A stretch of 64,000 bases of DNA from Sphingomonadaceae bacterium. GTDB taxonomy: Bacteria > Pseudomonadota > Alphaproteobacteria > Sphingomonadales > Sphingomonadaceae. The position numbers were made by a program, and so were the translations under genes. Location of the stretch: assembly GCA_030147805.1 (NCBI GenBank), contig JASBUR010000038.1, forward strand, positions 1 to 64,000, in the 5' to 3' direction. Below, piece after piece: positions 36,321-45,700 of this stretch (position 1 is its first letter; every line of letters starts with the position of its first letter). A model generated the notes under the pieces. It did no database searches. It was given only the letters and a program-made list of their open reading frames with translations, and was not told where the DNA came from.

Positions 36321-36556
36321 GGCTCGCGGCATCCCGACATCCTCGCGTCAGCCGCCACCTCCTGACCCGAAAGCCACCAGGATCGGCGCGACCCGGGGCG
36401 GAATCCCGGCAGCGAACACGCAGGTGTCGAGCGTGCAGCTCGTGACGTGAACGAGCGCGGATTCCTGACTTCGCGGGAGCAACGATAGTTTTTGGCCCCC
36501 TAGACGTTGCCGTCTGCCGTCGCCACACTGCGGCGAAACCCTGGGGAGGGATGAGC

Positions 36557-36916
36557 ATGGCCGACGCCAAGGATCCGGCGGACTTTTTCCGCGACATGCT
36601 CGGGCAATGGGAGCGCGCGTCGAACGAGATCGTCGGCAAGATGCTGCAGACCAGCGAGTTTAGCCGCGGCATGAACAATGCGACGACGGTATCGCTGAAG
36701 CTGCAGCAGGCGATGCATGAGCAGATGACGCGCTTCCTCGCCGCCGCCAACATGCCGAGCCGCGAGGAGGTCGCCAGCCTCGGCGCCGGGATGCGCGCGC
36801 TCGACGAGCGGCTGGCGCGGATCGAGGCGATGCTGATCGCGGCGACCGGCGGCAAGCCGGCGGCACCCGACCGGCCCAGGCCGCCGCGCACCCGCAAGCC
36901 GGCACCGAAAGCATAG
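36557..36916 (+). CDS. Short PhaE-like/phasin-like protein
   Basis: A roughly 119-residue helical protein: DPADFFRDMLGQWERASNEIVGKMLQTSEFSRGMN, then heptad-like helices, MRALDERLARIEAMLIAATGG, and a basic Pro/Lys-rich tail (RPRPPRTRKPAPKA). It resembles the N-terminal part of PHA synthase subunit PhaE but is far shorter than the 350-residue class III subunit. It precedes a PhaC-like synthase by 4 bp, so it may be the partner or a granule-binding phasin. The second ATG at 36557 suits the GGGAGGG ribosome site. Confidence 0.7.
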   Translation: MADAKDPADFFRDMLGQWERASNEIVGKMLQTSEFSRGMNNATTVSLKLQQAMHEQMTRFLAAANMPSREEVASLGAGMRALDERLARIEAMLIAATGGKPAAPDRPRPPRTRKPAPKA

Positions 36917-36920
36917 CCGC

Positions 36921-37997
36921 GTGGCCGCGGCGCCGCCGAACCTGCAATTGCTCGAGCAGATGCGCGGGCTCGTCGACCGCACGCTCCAGCGCAACATCAA
37001 GGGGCTCGAATATTTCGCCTCGCCGGCGCCGGCGCTCGGGGCGACGCCCAAGGACGTGCTGCTGACGCGCGGCACGCTCAATCTCTATCACTACCGGCCG
37101 CTCGCCGACGAAATCTACCGCGTGCCGATCCTGCTGGTGATGGCGACGACCAACCGCGGCTACATCCTCGACATGGCGCCCGGCCAGAGCTTCGTCGAGT
37201 TCCTGCTGCGCCAGGGCTACGACGTGTTCATGATGGACTGGAGCCCGCCGCGCGCCGACGAGAAGCATCTGCGGATCGAGGATTATGTCCTCGACTTCAT
37301 CCCCGAATGCCTCGAACGGGTACGGACGGTGACGGGCGAGCCCGACGTCACGCTGGTCGGCTATTGCTTCGGCGGCGTCCTCTCGACGATCTACACCGCG
37401 CTGCATGCCGACGGGCCGGTCAAGAATCTCGTCACCTTCACCACGCCGGTCGACTTCACGCAGATGCCGATGTTCCAGGCCTGGTCGGACCCGCGCTATT
37501 TCGACGTCGACCGGCTCGTCGACACGCTCGGCAACGTGCCGCCCGACCTCATCTTCGCCTCGTTCGACATGCTGCGCCCGGCGCAGCGCATCGCCGGCAA
37601 CATCCGGCTGTGGGACCATATGTGGAACGACGAGTTCGTGAAGAGCTACCGGATGTTCGACCGCTGGGCGACCGACGCGCTGCCGCTGGCCGGCGAATAT
37701 TTCCGGCAGACCACCAAGGAGCTGATGTGGAAGAACGGCCTCCTGCACCGCAGCCTGCAGATCGGCGGCCGCACCGTCGACATCGGCGCGATCGCCATGC
37801 CGTTCCTGCACGTCGTCGCCGAACATGACCATATCATCCCCTATGGCGCGTCGAAGCCCCTGGTGCAGATGGTCGGGTCGACCGACAAGGAGGAAGTGGT
37901 GCTGAAGGGCGGCCACATCAGCCTCGTGGCCGGCGGCAATGCCATCAAGCGGCTATGGCCGCGCCTCGATCTCTGGCTGCAGGAGCGTTCGCTTTGA
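36921..37997 (+). CDS. phaC: Class III-type poly(R)-hydroxyalkanoate synthase subunit PhaC
   Basis: A 358-residue alpha/beta-hydrolase-fold synthase. The lipase-like box is VGYCFGGVLS with a catalytic cysteine, the aspartate is in VVAEHDHIIPYG and the histidine is in KGGHISLVAGG. Length and the cysteine motif fit the class III PhaC that requires a PhaE partner. It would polymerise 3-hydroxyacyl-CoA made by beta-oxidation into storage granules. The GTG start at 36921 lies 4 bp behind the PhaE-like stop, and the next gene overlaps by TTGA. Confidence 0.85.
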   Translation: MAAAPPNLQLLEQMRGLVDRTLQRNIKGLEYFASPAPALGATPKDVLLTRGTLNLYHYRPLADEIYRVPILLVMATTNRGYILDMAPGQSFVEFLLRQGYDVFMMDWSPPRADEKHLRIEDYVLDFIPECLERVRTVTGEPDVTLVGYCFGGVLSTIYTALHADGPVKNLVTFTTPVDFTQMPMFQAWSDPRYFDVDRLVDTLGNVPPDLIFASFDMLRPAQRIAGNIRLWDHMWNDEFVKSYRMFDRWATDALPLAGEYFRQTTKELMWKNGLLHRSLQIGGRTVDIGAIAMPFLHVVAEHDHIIPYGASKPLVQMVGSTDKEEVVLKGGHISLVAGGNAIKRLWPRLDLWLQERSL

Positions 37998-38590
37998 CCG
38001 ACAATGTTCAGACGGATGGCCCGCGCAGCTTGAAGCTGTCGGGCGGCGACGTGCTGCTGCGGCCGTTCGCGCCGGGCGACGAGGCGGCGGTGCTCGGCTT
38101 CGCGACGGCGCTGCCCGAGCACGACCTGCTGTTCCTCACCCGCGACATCACCCAGCCGAAGGTGGTGGCGGCGTGGCTGCGCGACGTCGAGGACGGCACG
38201 ATCGTCAGCCTGCTGGCGCTCAAGGGGCCGAAGGTCGTCGGTACCAGCGCGGTGGTGCGCGACGCGCTGTCCTGGTCGCCGCATGTCGGCGACATCCGCG
38301 TCCTCGTCTCGCCCGATATGCGCGGCCAGGGCCTCGGCCACATCCTCGCGCAGGAGGCGCTGGCGACGGCGACGGCGATGGGGCTCGAGAAGCTGACGGT
38401 GCGGATGACCGTCGACCAGCAGGCGGCGATCGCGGTGTTCGAATCGCTGGGCTTCCGCGGCGAGGCGCTGCTGCGCGACCATGTGAAGGACCGCGCCGGC
38501 ACCCGCCACGACATCGCCATCCTCAGCCACGACGTCGCCGCAGTTGGCGCCCGGCGCAGCGCCTTTGGTATGGACGCGCCGATCGACTAG
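37994..38590 (+). CDS. GNAT-family N-acetyltransferase
   Basis: A 198-residue GNAT protein with DMRGQGLGHILAQEALATA as the acetyl-CoA loop and the C-terminal AIAVFESLGFRGEALLRDHVKDR. The TTG start at 37994 overlaps the PhaC stop and has AGGAG nine bases upstream. The substrate is unknown. Its coupling to phaC is unusual and could mean a regulatory or protein-modification role in storage metabolism. Confidence 0.85.
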   Translation: MTDNVQTDGPRSLKLSGGDVLLRPFAPGDEAAVLGFATALPEHDLLFLTRDITQPKVVAAWLRDVEDGTIVSLLALKGPKVVGTSAVVRDALSWSPHVGDIRVLVSPDMRGQGLGHILAQEALATATAMGLEKLTVRMTVDQQAAIAVFESLGFRGEALLRDHVKDRAGTRHDIAILSHDVAAVGARRSAFGMDAPID

Positions 38591-38599
38591 GATCGCCGC

Positions 38600-39079
38600 A
38601 TGAGTGTGGCGTTCACCAAGGAAGGCGATCTCGAGGCGACGGCGGCCGATCTGCCCGACCGCCCGATCTCGCCGCATCCCAACCTCGTCACCCCGGACGG
38701 GCTGACGCTGATCGACACCGCGCTGGCCGAGGCGCGCGCCGCCTATGCCGCGGCGCGCGAGGCGGGCGACGTGCAGACCGACCGTACCGCGATGGCGCGC
38801 GCGACGCGCGACCTGCGCTACTGGTCGGCGCGGCGCGCCTCGGCGCAGCTCGTCGAGGCGCCCGCCGACAGCGCGACGCTGACCTTCGGCGGGCAGGCGA
38901 CCGTCGAGCGCGAAGATGGCGAGGAACTGACCTACCGCATCGTCGGCGAGGACGAGGCCGACCCGAAGGCCGGCCGCATCTCCTATGTCTCGCCGCTGGC
39001 GCGCGCCTTGCTCGGCAAGGGCGTCGGCGACTTCGCGCGGATGAACGGGCGCGACTACGAGATCATCGCCCTCGGCTGA
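38600..39079 (+). CDS. GreA/GreB-family transcription elongation factor-like protein
   Basis: A 159-residue protein whose C-terminal half carries the GreA/B fold: ATVEREDGEELTYRIVGEDEADPKAGRISYVSPLARALLGKGVGD and YEIIALG. The N-terminal half has a helical stretch (LTLIDTALAEARAAYAAAREAG) in place of the full coiled coil. It may bind the RNA polymerase secondary channel as Rnk-type factors do. Its TGA is immediately followed by the convergent VOC gene stop (TGATCA). Confidence 0.83.
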   Translation: MSVAFTKEGDLEATAADLPDRPISPHPNLVTPDGLTLIDTALAEARAAYAAAREAGDVQTDRTAMARATRDLRYWSARRASAQLVEAPADSATLTFGGQATVEREDGEELTYRIVGEDEADPKAGRISYVSPLARALLGKGVGDFARMNGRDYEIIALG

Positions 39080-39463
39080 TCAGGCCGACATGCGGTGCAG
39101 CGCGCATAATTTGTTGCCCGAGGGATCGCGCAGATAGGCGAGATAGAGCTTGCCGAGACCGCCCTCGCGCACGCCGGGCGGGTCCTCGCAGGCGGTGCCG
39201 CCGTTGGCCAGGCCCGCGGCGTGCCACGCGTCGGCCTCGGCGGGCGACTTGGCGGCGAAGCCGATCGTGCCGCCATTGGCGCAGGACGCCGGCTCGCCGT
39301 TGATCGGCTTGGTGATCGCGAGAATGCCGGTCGGCGTCACGTAGAAGATCCGCCCCTTGTCGTCGGTGTTGCCCGGCGCAATGCCGAGCGCGCCGAGCGT
39401 CGCATCGTAGAATTTCTTCGCAGCTGCGGTGTCATCGGCGCCGAGCATGATATGGCTGAACAT
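39080..39463 (-). CDS. VOC-family (glyoxalase/bleomycin resistance-like) protein
   Basis: A 127-residue vicinal oxygen chelate protein: MFSHIMLGADDTAAAKKFYDATLGALG, GILAITKPINGEPA, LANGGTACEDPPG, and YLAYLRDPSGNKLCALH. The fold supports metal-dependent chemistry or metal-free binding; the metal ligands resemble H4 and the glutamate position is not clear. The start at 39463 follows GGGAGGA. Confidence 0.87.
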   Translation of the reverse strand: MFSHIMLGADDTAAAKKFYDATLGALGIAPGNTDDKGRIFYVTPTGILAITKPINGEPASCANGGTIGFAAKSPAEADAWHAAGLANGGTACEDPPGVREGGLGKLYLAYLRDPSGNKLCALHRMSA

Positions 39464-39646
39464 TCGTCCTCCCTGACGTTGATTGGCGGCAAGTGGACCA
39501 GATCGGGCGCAGACTGTCGACCTCTCAAAGCCGCGCGCCTGCGCAGGTCCACAGCTTGACAAGGTCGCGGCGAAAGAGTCGCATGCCGGAACGCCGCGCG
39601 AAGACGGCGCGTTGTGCACTGCAACATAAGAGCGATTGGATTCTTG

Positions 39647-40441
39647 ATGCAGACTGCGACCGCCGCGCCGGCGATCAAGCCGCCTTCGGCCCTCCTGGCG
39701 CTGACCGAGCTTCACCGCGCCGTCGTCGAGCTGACGACGCTGCCGGTGGCGGCGCCGATCCTGCGGCTGGCGCCGCGCGGCGACGGCCACCCGGTGTTGG
39801 TGATGCCGGGCTTCACCGCCTCGGACGCGTCGACCGGCATCCTGCGGCGCTATCTCAAGGGCCTGGGCTACGACGTCCACGCCTGGGAGCTCGGCCGCAA
39901 CCTCGGCCCGAAGGCGATCGGCCGCGACGGCGAGAAGCTCGTCGCACGGCTGCAGGCGATCCACGAAACGACCGGTCAGAAGGTCAGCGTCATCGGCTGG
40001 AGCCTCGGCGGCGTGATGGCGCGGCAGCTGTCGCGGCTGGCCCCCGACGCGGTCCGCCAGGTGGTCACGCTCGGTTCGCCCTTCACCGGCGACCCGCGCG
40101 CCACCAACGTGCTGCGCCTCTACGAGTTGGTCAGCGGCCAGAAGCTGGCCGATGCCGACACGCAGCGCCAGCTCGCCGAGAGCCGCGAGGCGCCGCCGGT
40201 GCCGTCGACGGCGATCTTCACCAAAGGTGACGGCATCGTCGCCTGGCAGAACTGCCTCGAGCCGGCCTCAGCGACGACCGACAATATCGAGGTGTACGGC
40301 AGCCATTGCGGACTCGGCGTCAATGCCGCGGTGCTGTTCGCGGTCGCCGACCGGCTGGCGCTGGCGGAGGATGGGTGGAAGCCCTTCGACCGAAGCGGGT
40401 GGAAGAGCGCGTTCTACCCGTCATCGGGGCATCTGAACTAA
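39647..40441 (+). CDS. Alpha/beta hydrolase fold protein
   Basis: A 264-residue hydrolase: HPVLVMPGFTASDASTGILRRYLKGLGYDVHAWELGRNLGP, VSVIGWSLGGVMARQLSRL with the nucleophile elbow GWSLGG, TLGSPFTG, KGDGIVAWQNC with the acid, and GSHCGLGVNAAV with the histidine. It resembles lipase-like or PGAP1-like esterases of sphingomonads. The ATG at 39647 has only a weak ribosome site; a GTG at 39614 is an alternative. A hairpin follows. Confidence 0.85.
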   Translation: MQTATAAPAIKPPSALLALTELHRAVVELTTLPVAAPILRLAPRGDGHPVLVMPGFTASDASTGILRRYLKGLGYDVHAWELGRNLGPKAIGRDGEKLVARLQAIHETTGQKVSVIGWSLGGVMARQLSRLAPDAVRQVVTLGSPFTGDPRATNVLRLYELVSGQKLADADTQRQLAESREAPPVPSTAIFTKGDGIVAWQNCLEPASATTDNIEVYGSHCGLGVNAAVLFAVADRLALAEDGWKPFDRSGWKSAFYPSSGHLN

Positions 40442-40454
40442 ACTTCGTACGTTA

Positions 40455-40490
40455 AAATCGTCATCCCCGCGAAGGCGGGGATGACGATTT
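40455..40490. repeat. GTCATCCCCGC hairpin repeat between convergent genes
   Basis: Perfect 16-bp arms 40455-40470 and 40475-40490 around GAAG. TTTT follows on the minus-strand side, so it may terminate both the alpha/beta hydrolase and phasin transcripts. It shares the GTCATCCCCGC core with the repeats near 49318 and 53054. Confidence 0.75.
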
Positions 40491-40506
40491 AGAGGGTTCG
40501 TTCGCC

Positions 40507-40827
40507 CTACTTCTTGTCGCCCGGCATCACGTCGCGGCCGAACTTCGCGATCAGCTCGCCGATCTCGCGAACATGATCCATGCCGCGGCTCGACTGCTCG
40601 CGGATGAAATTGCCCTGGATCTCCATCACCTCTGACAGCGACTTGGCGGAAGCGGCGGCGCGCATCGCGGCGAAGGCTTCGCGAGCGTTCTGTTCGGCCT
40701 GCTCAAGCACCCGCAGATTGATCGCCTGGCTGTTCTCGGCGGCCTTGGCGCCGGCATTCTTGATCGCCTCGCCGGCGTTCTTCAGCGGGCCGGTCACACG
40801 GTCGGCAAAGCTCTTGTCGTCAGCCAT
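40507..40827 (-). CDS. Phasin-family protein
   Basis: A roughly 106-residue all-helical protein: SFADRVTGPLKNAGEAIKNAG, NLRVLEQAEQNAREAFAAMRAAASAKSLSEVMEIQGNFIREQSSRGMDHVREIGEL. It matches the phasin_2 pattern of proteins that coat PHA granules. The second of two ATGs (40827) suits the GAGGAG ribosome site. It lies beside a WS/DGAT gene and 2.5 kb from phaC, in keeping with a storage-lipid region. Confidence 0.88.
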   Translation of the reverse strand: MADDKSFADRVTGPLKNAGEAIKNAGAKAAENSQAINLRVLEQAEQNAREAFAAMRAAASAKSLSEVMEIQGNFIREQSSRGMDHVREIGELIAKFGRDVMPGDKK

Positions 40828-40851
40828 GGTCATTCTCCTCGGTTGCAGGGG

Positions 40852-42339
40852 TCAGGCGGCGGCCGTGGCGGGATGCCGGGCCTTCTTCTTCGGGGTGGAG
40901 GGAGCAACGGGCGCAGCGGCACCTGCCGCGGCGACCTTCAGTTCGGCGAAGGCTTCGGCGAGGCACTGAGCGTAGAAGGCCGGATCGGGCATGACCTCGC
41001 GGTCGGCGACGAACGACACGGCGATCCGGTCGCCATAGCTGTAGACCGGGTGGATCAACCCCATGCCGTCGAAGATCGGGCCGGTGCCGTACTGAACGAC
41101 CATCCGCGCGCCCGCCATGTAGATCGGCACGCGCGGCCCCGGCACGTTGGTGACGACGCAGTTGAACGCCTGGCTCATCCGGTTGGCGAGCCCCAATTGC
41201 GTATAGAGCCGCGCGCCAAGCCCGGCGAGCGCCGAGGGCAGCAACTTGCTGTATTCGGCGAGCGTGCGCGCGCCGACCGCATTGGTCATCGCCTTCGAAT
41301 TCTCCGCCTCGCCGTGAACATAGGCCAGCCGCTCGAGCGGATCGGCGATATGCGTGCCGAGCCCGACGACCATCGCCGAGACGAGGTTGCCCATGCTGCC
41401 CTTCTCGCCCTCGGCGCGGACCGAGATCGGCGCCATCGCCGACATCGTCTCGCGGGGCAGATCCCCCTTGGCCTCGAGATAGTTGCGTAAGGCCCCGCCG
41501 ACCACCGCCAGCATCACGTCGTTGACGGTGGCGCCGGCGACGGCGGCCCGGACGGCGCGGACGTCGGCGAGGTCGAACAGCGCCCCCTCGAAGGCGCGAT
41601 GCGGCCCGACCTTGGCGTTGAAGCGCGTGCGCGGTGCCGGCTTGACGTTCTCGAAGCTCAGCTCGCGCTTGCTCCAGCCCTGGCCGAGCCGTGCGAGGCC
41701 GGGGACCGAATCGGCGACCGTCTTCATCCACGCGAAGGGCTGCGCGATATTGTTGATCTGCGTGCGGACGAGCAGCTCGCCGAGGCCCGGCGCCTTCTCG
41801 GCCTTCCACGGCGTGGCGGGCGGCGGCGGTGCCGGCGCCTCGGCTTCGAGCGCGTGGATCGCCGAGGTCATGTCGACCCCCGACATGCCGTCGATCGCCG
41901 CATGATGGACCTTGCTGACCAGCGCAAAGCAGCCGGCGGGAAGTCCCTCGATATTATCGAGCCCCTCGACGACGGTGAATTCCCAGAGCGGTTTCGACAT
42001 GTCCATCGGCCGTGAATGGAGGCGCGCCACCTGAATGCACAGCTGCCGCCAGTCGCCGGGCTCGGGCAGAGCGATGTGGCGGACATGGAACTCGATGTCG
42101 AAATTCTCGTCCTCGATCCAATAGGGATGGTCGAGGTTGCCGGGCACGCGCACCAGCTTCTGCCGGAACGGCCGCGCGAGGTGCAGCCGCGCCTCGATAT
42201 GGCGAAGGATGTCCTTGAAGCGGACCTTGCCGCCGGGCGCGGTCGACGGGTCGTAGATGGCGACCGAGCCGATGTGCATCGGCGTGTTGGGCGTTTCGAG
42301 ATAGACGAACGACGCGTCCTGACCGCTGAGCTGTTGCAC
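40852..42339 (-). CDS. Wax ester synthase/diacylglycerol acyltransferase (WS/DGAT)
   Basis: A 495-residue acyltransferase. The active-site motif HHAAIDGM (HHxxxDG) lies near residue 138, with PLWEFTVVEGL before it and the C-terminal NCVVTNVPGPRVPIYMAGARM. The N-terminus MQQLSGQDASFVYLETPNTPMHIG is typical. It esterifies acyl-CoA to fatty alcohols or diacylglycerol for storage. The GTG start at 42339 follows GGGAAG. The C-terminal tail is Ala/Pro/Lys rich. Confidence 0.93.
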   Translation of the reverse strand: MQQLSGQDASFVYLETPNTPMHIGSVAIYDPSTAPGGKVRFKDILRHIEARLHLARPFRQKLVRVPGNLDHPYWIEDENFDIEFHVRHIALPEPGDWRQLCIQVARLHSRPMDMSKPLWEFTVVEGLDNIEGLPAGCFALVSKVHHAAIDGMSGVDMTSAIHALEAEAPAPPPPATPWKAEKAPGLGELLVRTQINNIAQPFAWMKTVADSVPGLARLGQGWSKRELSFENVKPAPRTRFNAKVGPHRAFEGALFDLADVRAVRAAVAGATVNDVMLAVVGGALRNYLEAKGDLPRETMSAMAPISVRAEGEKGSMGNLVSAMVVGLGTHIADPLERLAYVHGEAENSKAMTNAVGARTLAEYSKLLPSALAGLGARLYTQLGLANRMSQAFNCVVTNVPGPRVPIYMAGARMVVQYGTGPIFDGMGLIHPVYSYGDRIAVSFVADREVMPDPAFYAQCLAEAFAELKVAAAGAAAPVAPSTPKKKARHPATAAA

Positions 42340-42387
42340 GCTCTTCCCTTCCCCAAGGCTATGTCAGCTGCGTAGCACAATTGGGTG

Positions 42388-42696
42388 CTATCCGCTCGTG
42401 TCAGCTACCATTGCGTAGCCAGAGATCTGGGCTCGATCGGAGGGCCCTGTTGGCCTGCCACGATGTGCTGCCAAATAGCAGGTGCCATCCCATTCCGTGT
42501 GCCGCTGGGACAGGATGATCCAATAGCCGTTCAAGGGGTGGGACGCCTCCAGCAGCTGCATTGTCGCTAGGAACGACACTCCATCTTCGACCGTAGCCAT
42601 GACCTCGAACGGCGACGGCACATCCAACAGCATCTCGCCCTCGAACCAACCCCAGCCGTATATCGGATCGACCCGCAGCCGGCGTTCAGTCGTCAT
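42388..42696 (-). CDS. Small protein of unknown function downstream of the P450 fusion gene
   Basis: A 102-residue protein (VDPIYGWGWFEGEMLL, VEDGVSFLATMQLLEASHPLNGYWIILSQRHTEWDGTCYL) with many aromatic residues. No family is recognised and no signal peptide is visible. It begins 6 bp behind the P450-reductase fusion stop, so it may be co-transcribed. Its base composition looks slightly less GC-biased than its neighbours. Confidence 0.6.
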   Translation of the reverse strand: MTTERRLRVDPIYGWGWFEGEMLLDVPSPFEVMATVEDGVSFLATMQLLEASHPLNGYWIILSQRHTEWDGTCYLAAHRGRPTGPSDRAQISGYAMVADTSG

Positions 42697-42702
42697 CGGC
42701 CG

Positions 42703-45700
42703 CTACTTCCCGAACCCGAACACATCCTGGTGATAGCGCCCCTGCTCGATCAGCGCCTCGAGCCAGTCCGACGCCTGCGGGTAGGGGACTCCTTCCTGCT
42801 GCGCCTTGATGCGGATGAGCGTGTCGCGCACCGCCGGCGCCATGAAGCGGCCGTCACCGCAGACATAGATCTGCGCGCCCGCCTCGAGCGCCGTCCACAC
42901 CTTCTCCTGCTCGGCCCAGAGCGCGTCCTGCACGAAGCGGTAGGGATGTTCGGGCAGCGACGAGAAGGCGAGATGCAGTTCGGCGACGCGGTCGACGGCC
43001 CAGCGCTCCATCTCGTCGCGGTAGAACCAGTCGTGGTCGGGATGGCGGCAGCCGTAGAACAGCAGGCTGGCGGCGACGTCCTGCCCGGCCGCCTGCTGCG
43101 CCGCGCGTTCCTGCAGGAAACCGCGCAACGGCGCGAAACCGGTGCCGGGGCCGATCAGGATCATCGGCACCGACGGATCGGCGGCGGGCGCGAAGGGCGG
43201 GTTGGGGCTACGCAGGAAGCCGAGCACGCGGTCGCCCGGCGCGACGTCGCGCATATAGCTCGACGCGAAGCCCTGATGATGGCCGACGCCCGACCAGGCC
43301 GGCGCCGACAGCGTGCCGACCAGCAGCTCGACACGATCGGGCAACGCCAGCGGCGACGAGGCGATCGAGTAGAAGCGCGGCTGGATCGCCGCCGACAGCT
43401 CGACGAATTCGGCGGCGGTCAGCTCGATAGCCGGAAACCGCTCGGCGAGATCGAGCAGGCTCAGCCGCTTGGCCGCCAGCTCGGGCTCATAGGCGTCGCC
43501 CGCCAGCCGCGTCAGTTCGGCCCGGGTATGCGGGCAGCGCACCGTCTCGGCAAGGCGCTGGACCACGCGGCGCGGCACCGGGTCCTGCAGGTCGACGAAG
43601 TCGGCGAGCAATTGCCCGATCGTCACCGTCGCGCCGAGCGGCAGATGGCGGAAGCGCCCCGCCCCGGCGGAGACGACGACCATCGCGTCGGCGCGTTCGC
43701 CGAGCCGCGACACCGCGCGGTCGACCAGCTCGGGCCGGTTGCGCGCATAGACCGCAACATGGTCCCCGGCGGCATAGCTGGCGCCCTCGGGAAGCTGCAG
43801 CACGACATGGCGCGTCGAGGTGCGCGGCGCTTCCTGCGCGAAATCCCACAGGCCGTCGGCGGGCCGCACCAGCTCGCGATTCTCGACGACGGTGAAGGCC
43901 TGGGCATTCTCGGGCAAGGCGGTGACGCGGACCGACGCCGAATCGACAGGGCGAAGCTCGAGCGGCGCGGCCGCCTCGGCCGGCGCCAGCTGCGCGCCGA
44001 GCGCGCCCCAGAGCTTGCCGAGGAAGCTCTCGACCGCGCCGTCGAAGTCGCCGTCGACGTCGGCGGCGCCGCGCGCGATCAGCCGCTGCGCGCCGGCCGC
44101 CTCGAGCATGGTGTCGAGCAAGGTCGGGAAGGCCTGGTAGTTGGGCCATTGGCTGTTGCCGACCCCGAGCACGGCGAAGCGCAGGTGCGGGCGCTGCAGG
44201 TCGGTGAAGCGCCCGTCGCGGATCGCCGCCTCGAGCTTGACCGCGCTGTCGGGCGCGCGACCATTGTAGGTGGCGGTGACGACGACGAGCACGCCGTCGT
44301 CGGGCACCGCGCCACCCTCGTCGAGCGGCTTGGCACAGGCCTCGAAGCCGTCGCCGATGGCGCGCGCGGCGATCGTTTCGGCGACCTCGCGCGACGTGCC
44401 GAGGCTGGTGCCGTAGAGGACGGTCATCACCTGTCCGGCGCCCGCGACCGCCGGTGCGTCGGCCCCCGGCGTTTCCGCTTCCGCTTCGGGCGCGAAGGTG
44501 ACGCGCTCGTGCGGCGCGCGAGGACGAATGCGCATGTAAAATTCGTCGGGCTTGATCGTCAGCGTCTCCTTGATCGCCAGCCGGTAGCCGTGCGGATCGG
44601 AGATCGCGAACTTCTGCAGGATCACCGCCATCGCCAGCTTCGCCTCGGTGATCGCGAACTGGCGGCCGATGCAGGCGCGCGCGCCGCTGCCGAACGGCTT
44701 GTAGGCATGCGGGTTGCGGTTGCGCTCTGCCTCGGGAAGCCAGCGGTCGATGTCGAACTCTTCCGGATTGTCCCAGACGCTGGGGTCGCGGTGCAGCGCC
44801 GGGCTGATGACGTTGACCGGGATATTCTTCTTCAGCGCATATCTGCCGCCGATGACGGTGTCCTCGAAGGGGGCGACCGAATAGGCAGGCGCCGTCGGCC
44901 ACAGCCGCTGCGCCTCCTTCAGCACGCGCTCGATGACGTCCATCTTCGCGAGGTGGCGATATTCGGGCCGGGTGTCGCCGGGCAGCACGCGGTCGGCCTC
45001 GGCATAGGCGAGCGCCAGCACGTGCGGATGGCGCAGCAGCAGGTGGAAGGCGAAGGTCAACAGCCCGCTGGTGGTCTCGTGCCCGGCGATCAGGAAGGTC
45101 AGCACCTGGTAGCGGATGTTGACGTCGTCGAGCGCCTCGCCGGTTTCGGCGTCGACCGCGGTCAGCATCAGGTTGAGCAGGTCGTCCGACTCGGCCGGCG
45201 TCTGGCGCCGTTCGGCGATGATGCCGTCGACGAGGCTGTTCATCAGTTCGATGTCGGCCTCGAACTGCTTCAGCTGCTTGCCCGCGAAGCGCTGCTGGAT
45301 GCGCAGCCGGGTCAGTCGCTGCATCGTCTCGCCGAGCGCGCTGCCCATCGCCTCGAGAAAGGGGTCGAGCTTTTCGTGCTGGAAGGAGTGGAAGCGGTGG
45401 CCGAAGCCGGCGATGGCGATCGAGTCGAGCGTCAGCCGCGTCATGTCGTCGGAGACGTGGATGTCGCGCTTGCCCGCCGGGCCGCTCCATTTCTCGACCA
45501 GCTCGTCGACGACCTCGAGGATCATGTCGAAATAGCCGCGCATCGCGCGCTGGCTGAACGCCGGCATCAGGATGCGGTGCGCCTTGCCCCAGTTGGGCTC
45601 CTCGGTGAAGGCGGTGAACAGCCCGTCGCCGGCGAAGGCGCGCACCTGCCGCAGGCCCGGCCCCGGCATCTTGCGGAAGCGCGTCTCGTCGGACAGCTCG

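Noticed and set aside
36321-36550. Possible small gene between the ferredoxin and PhaE-like genes
   Set aside because: No frame has a ribosome site or sensible composition, and no hairpin was recognised.
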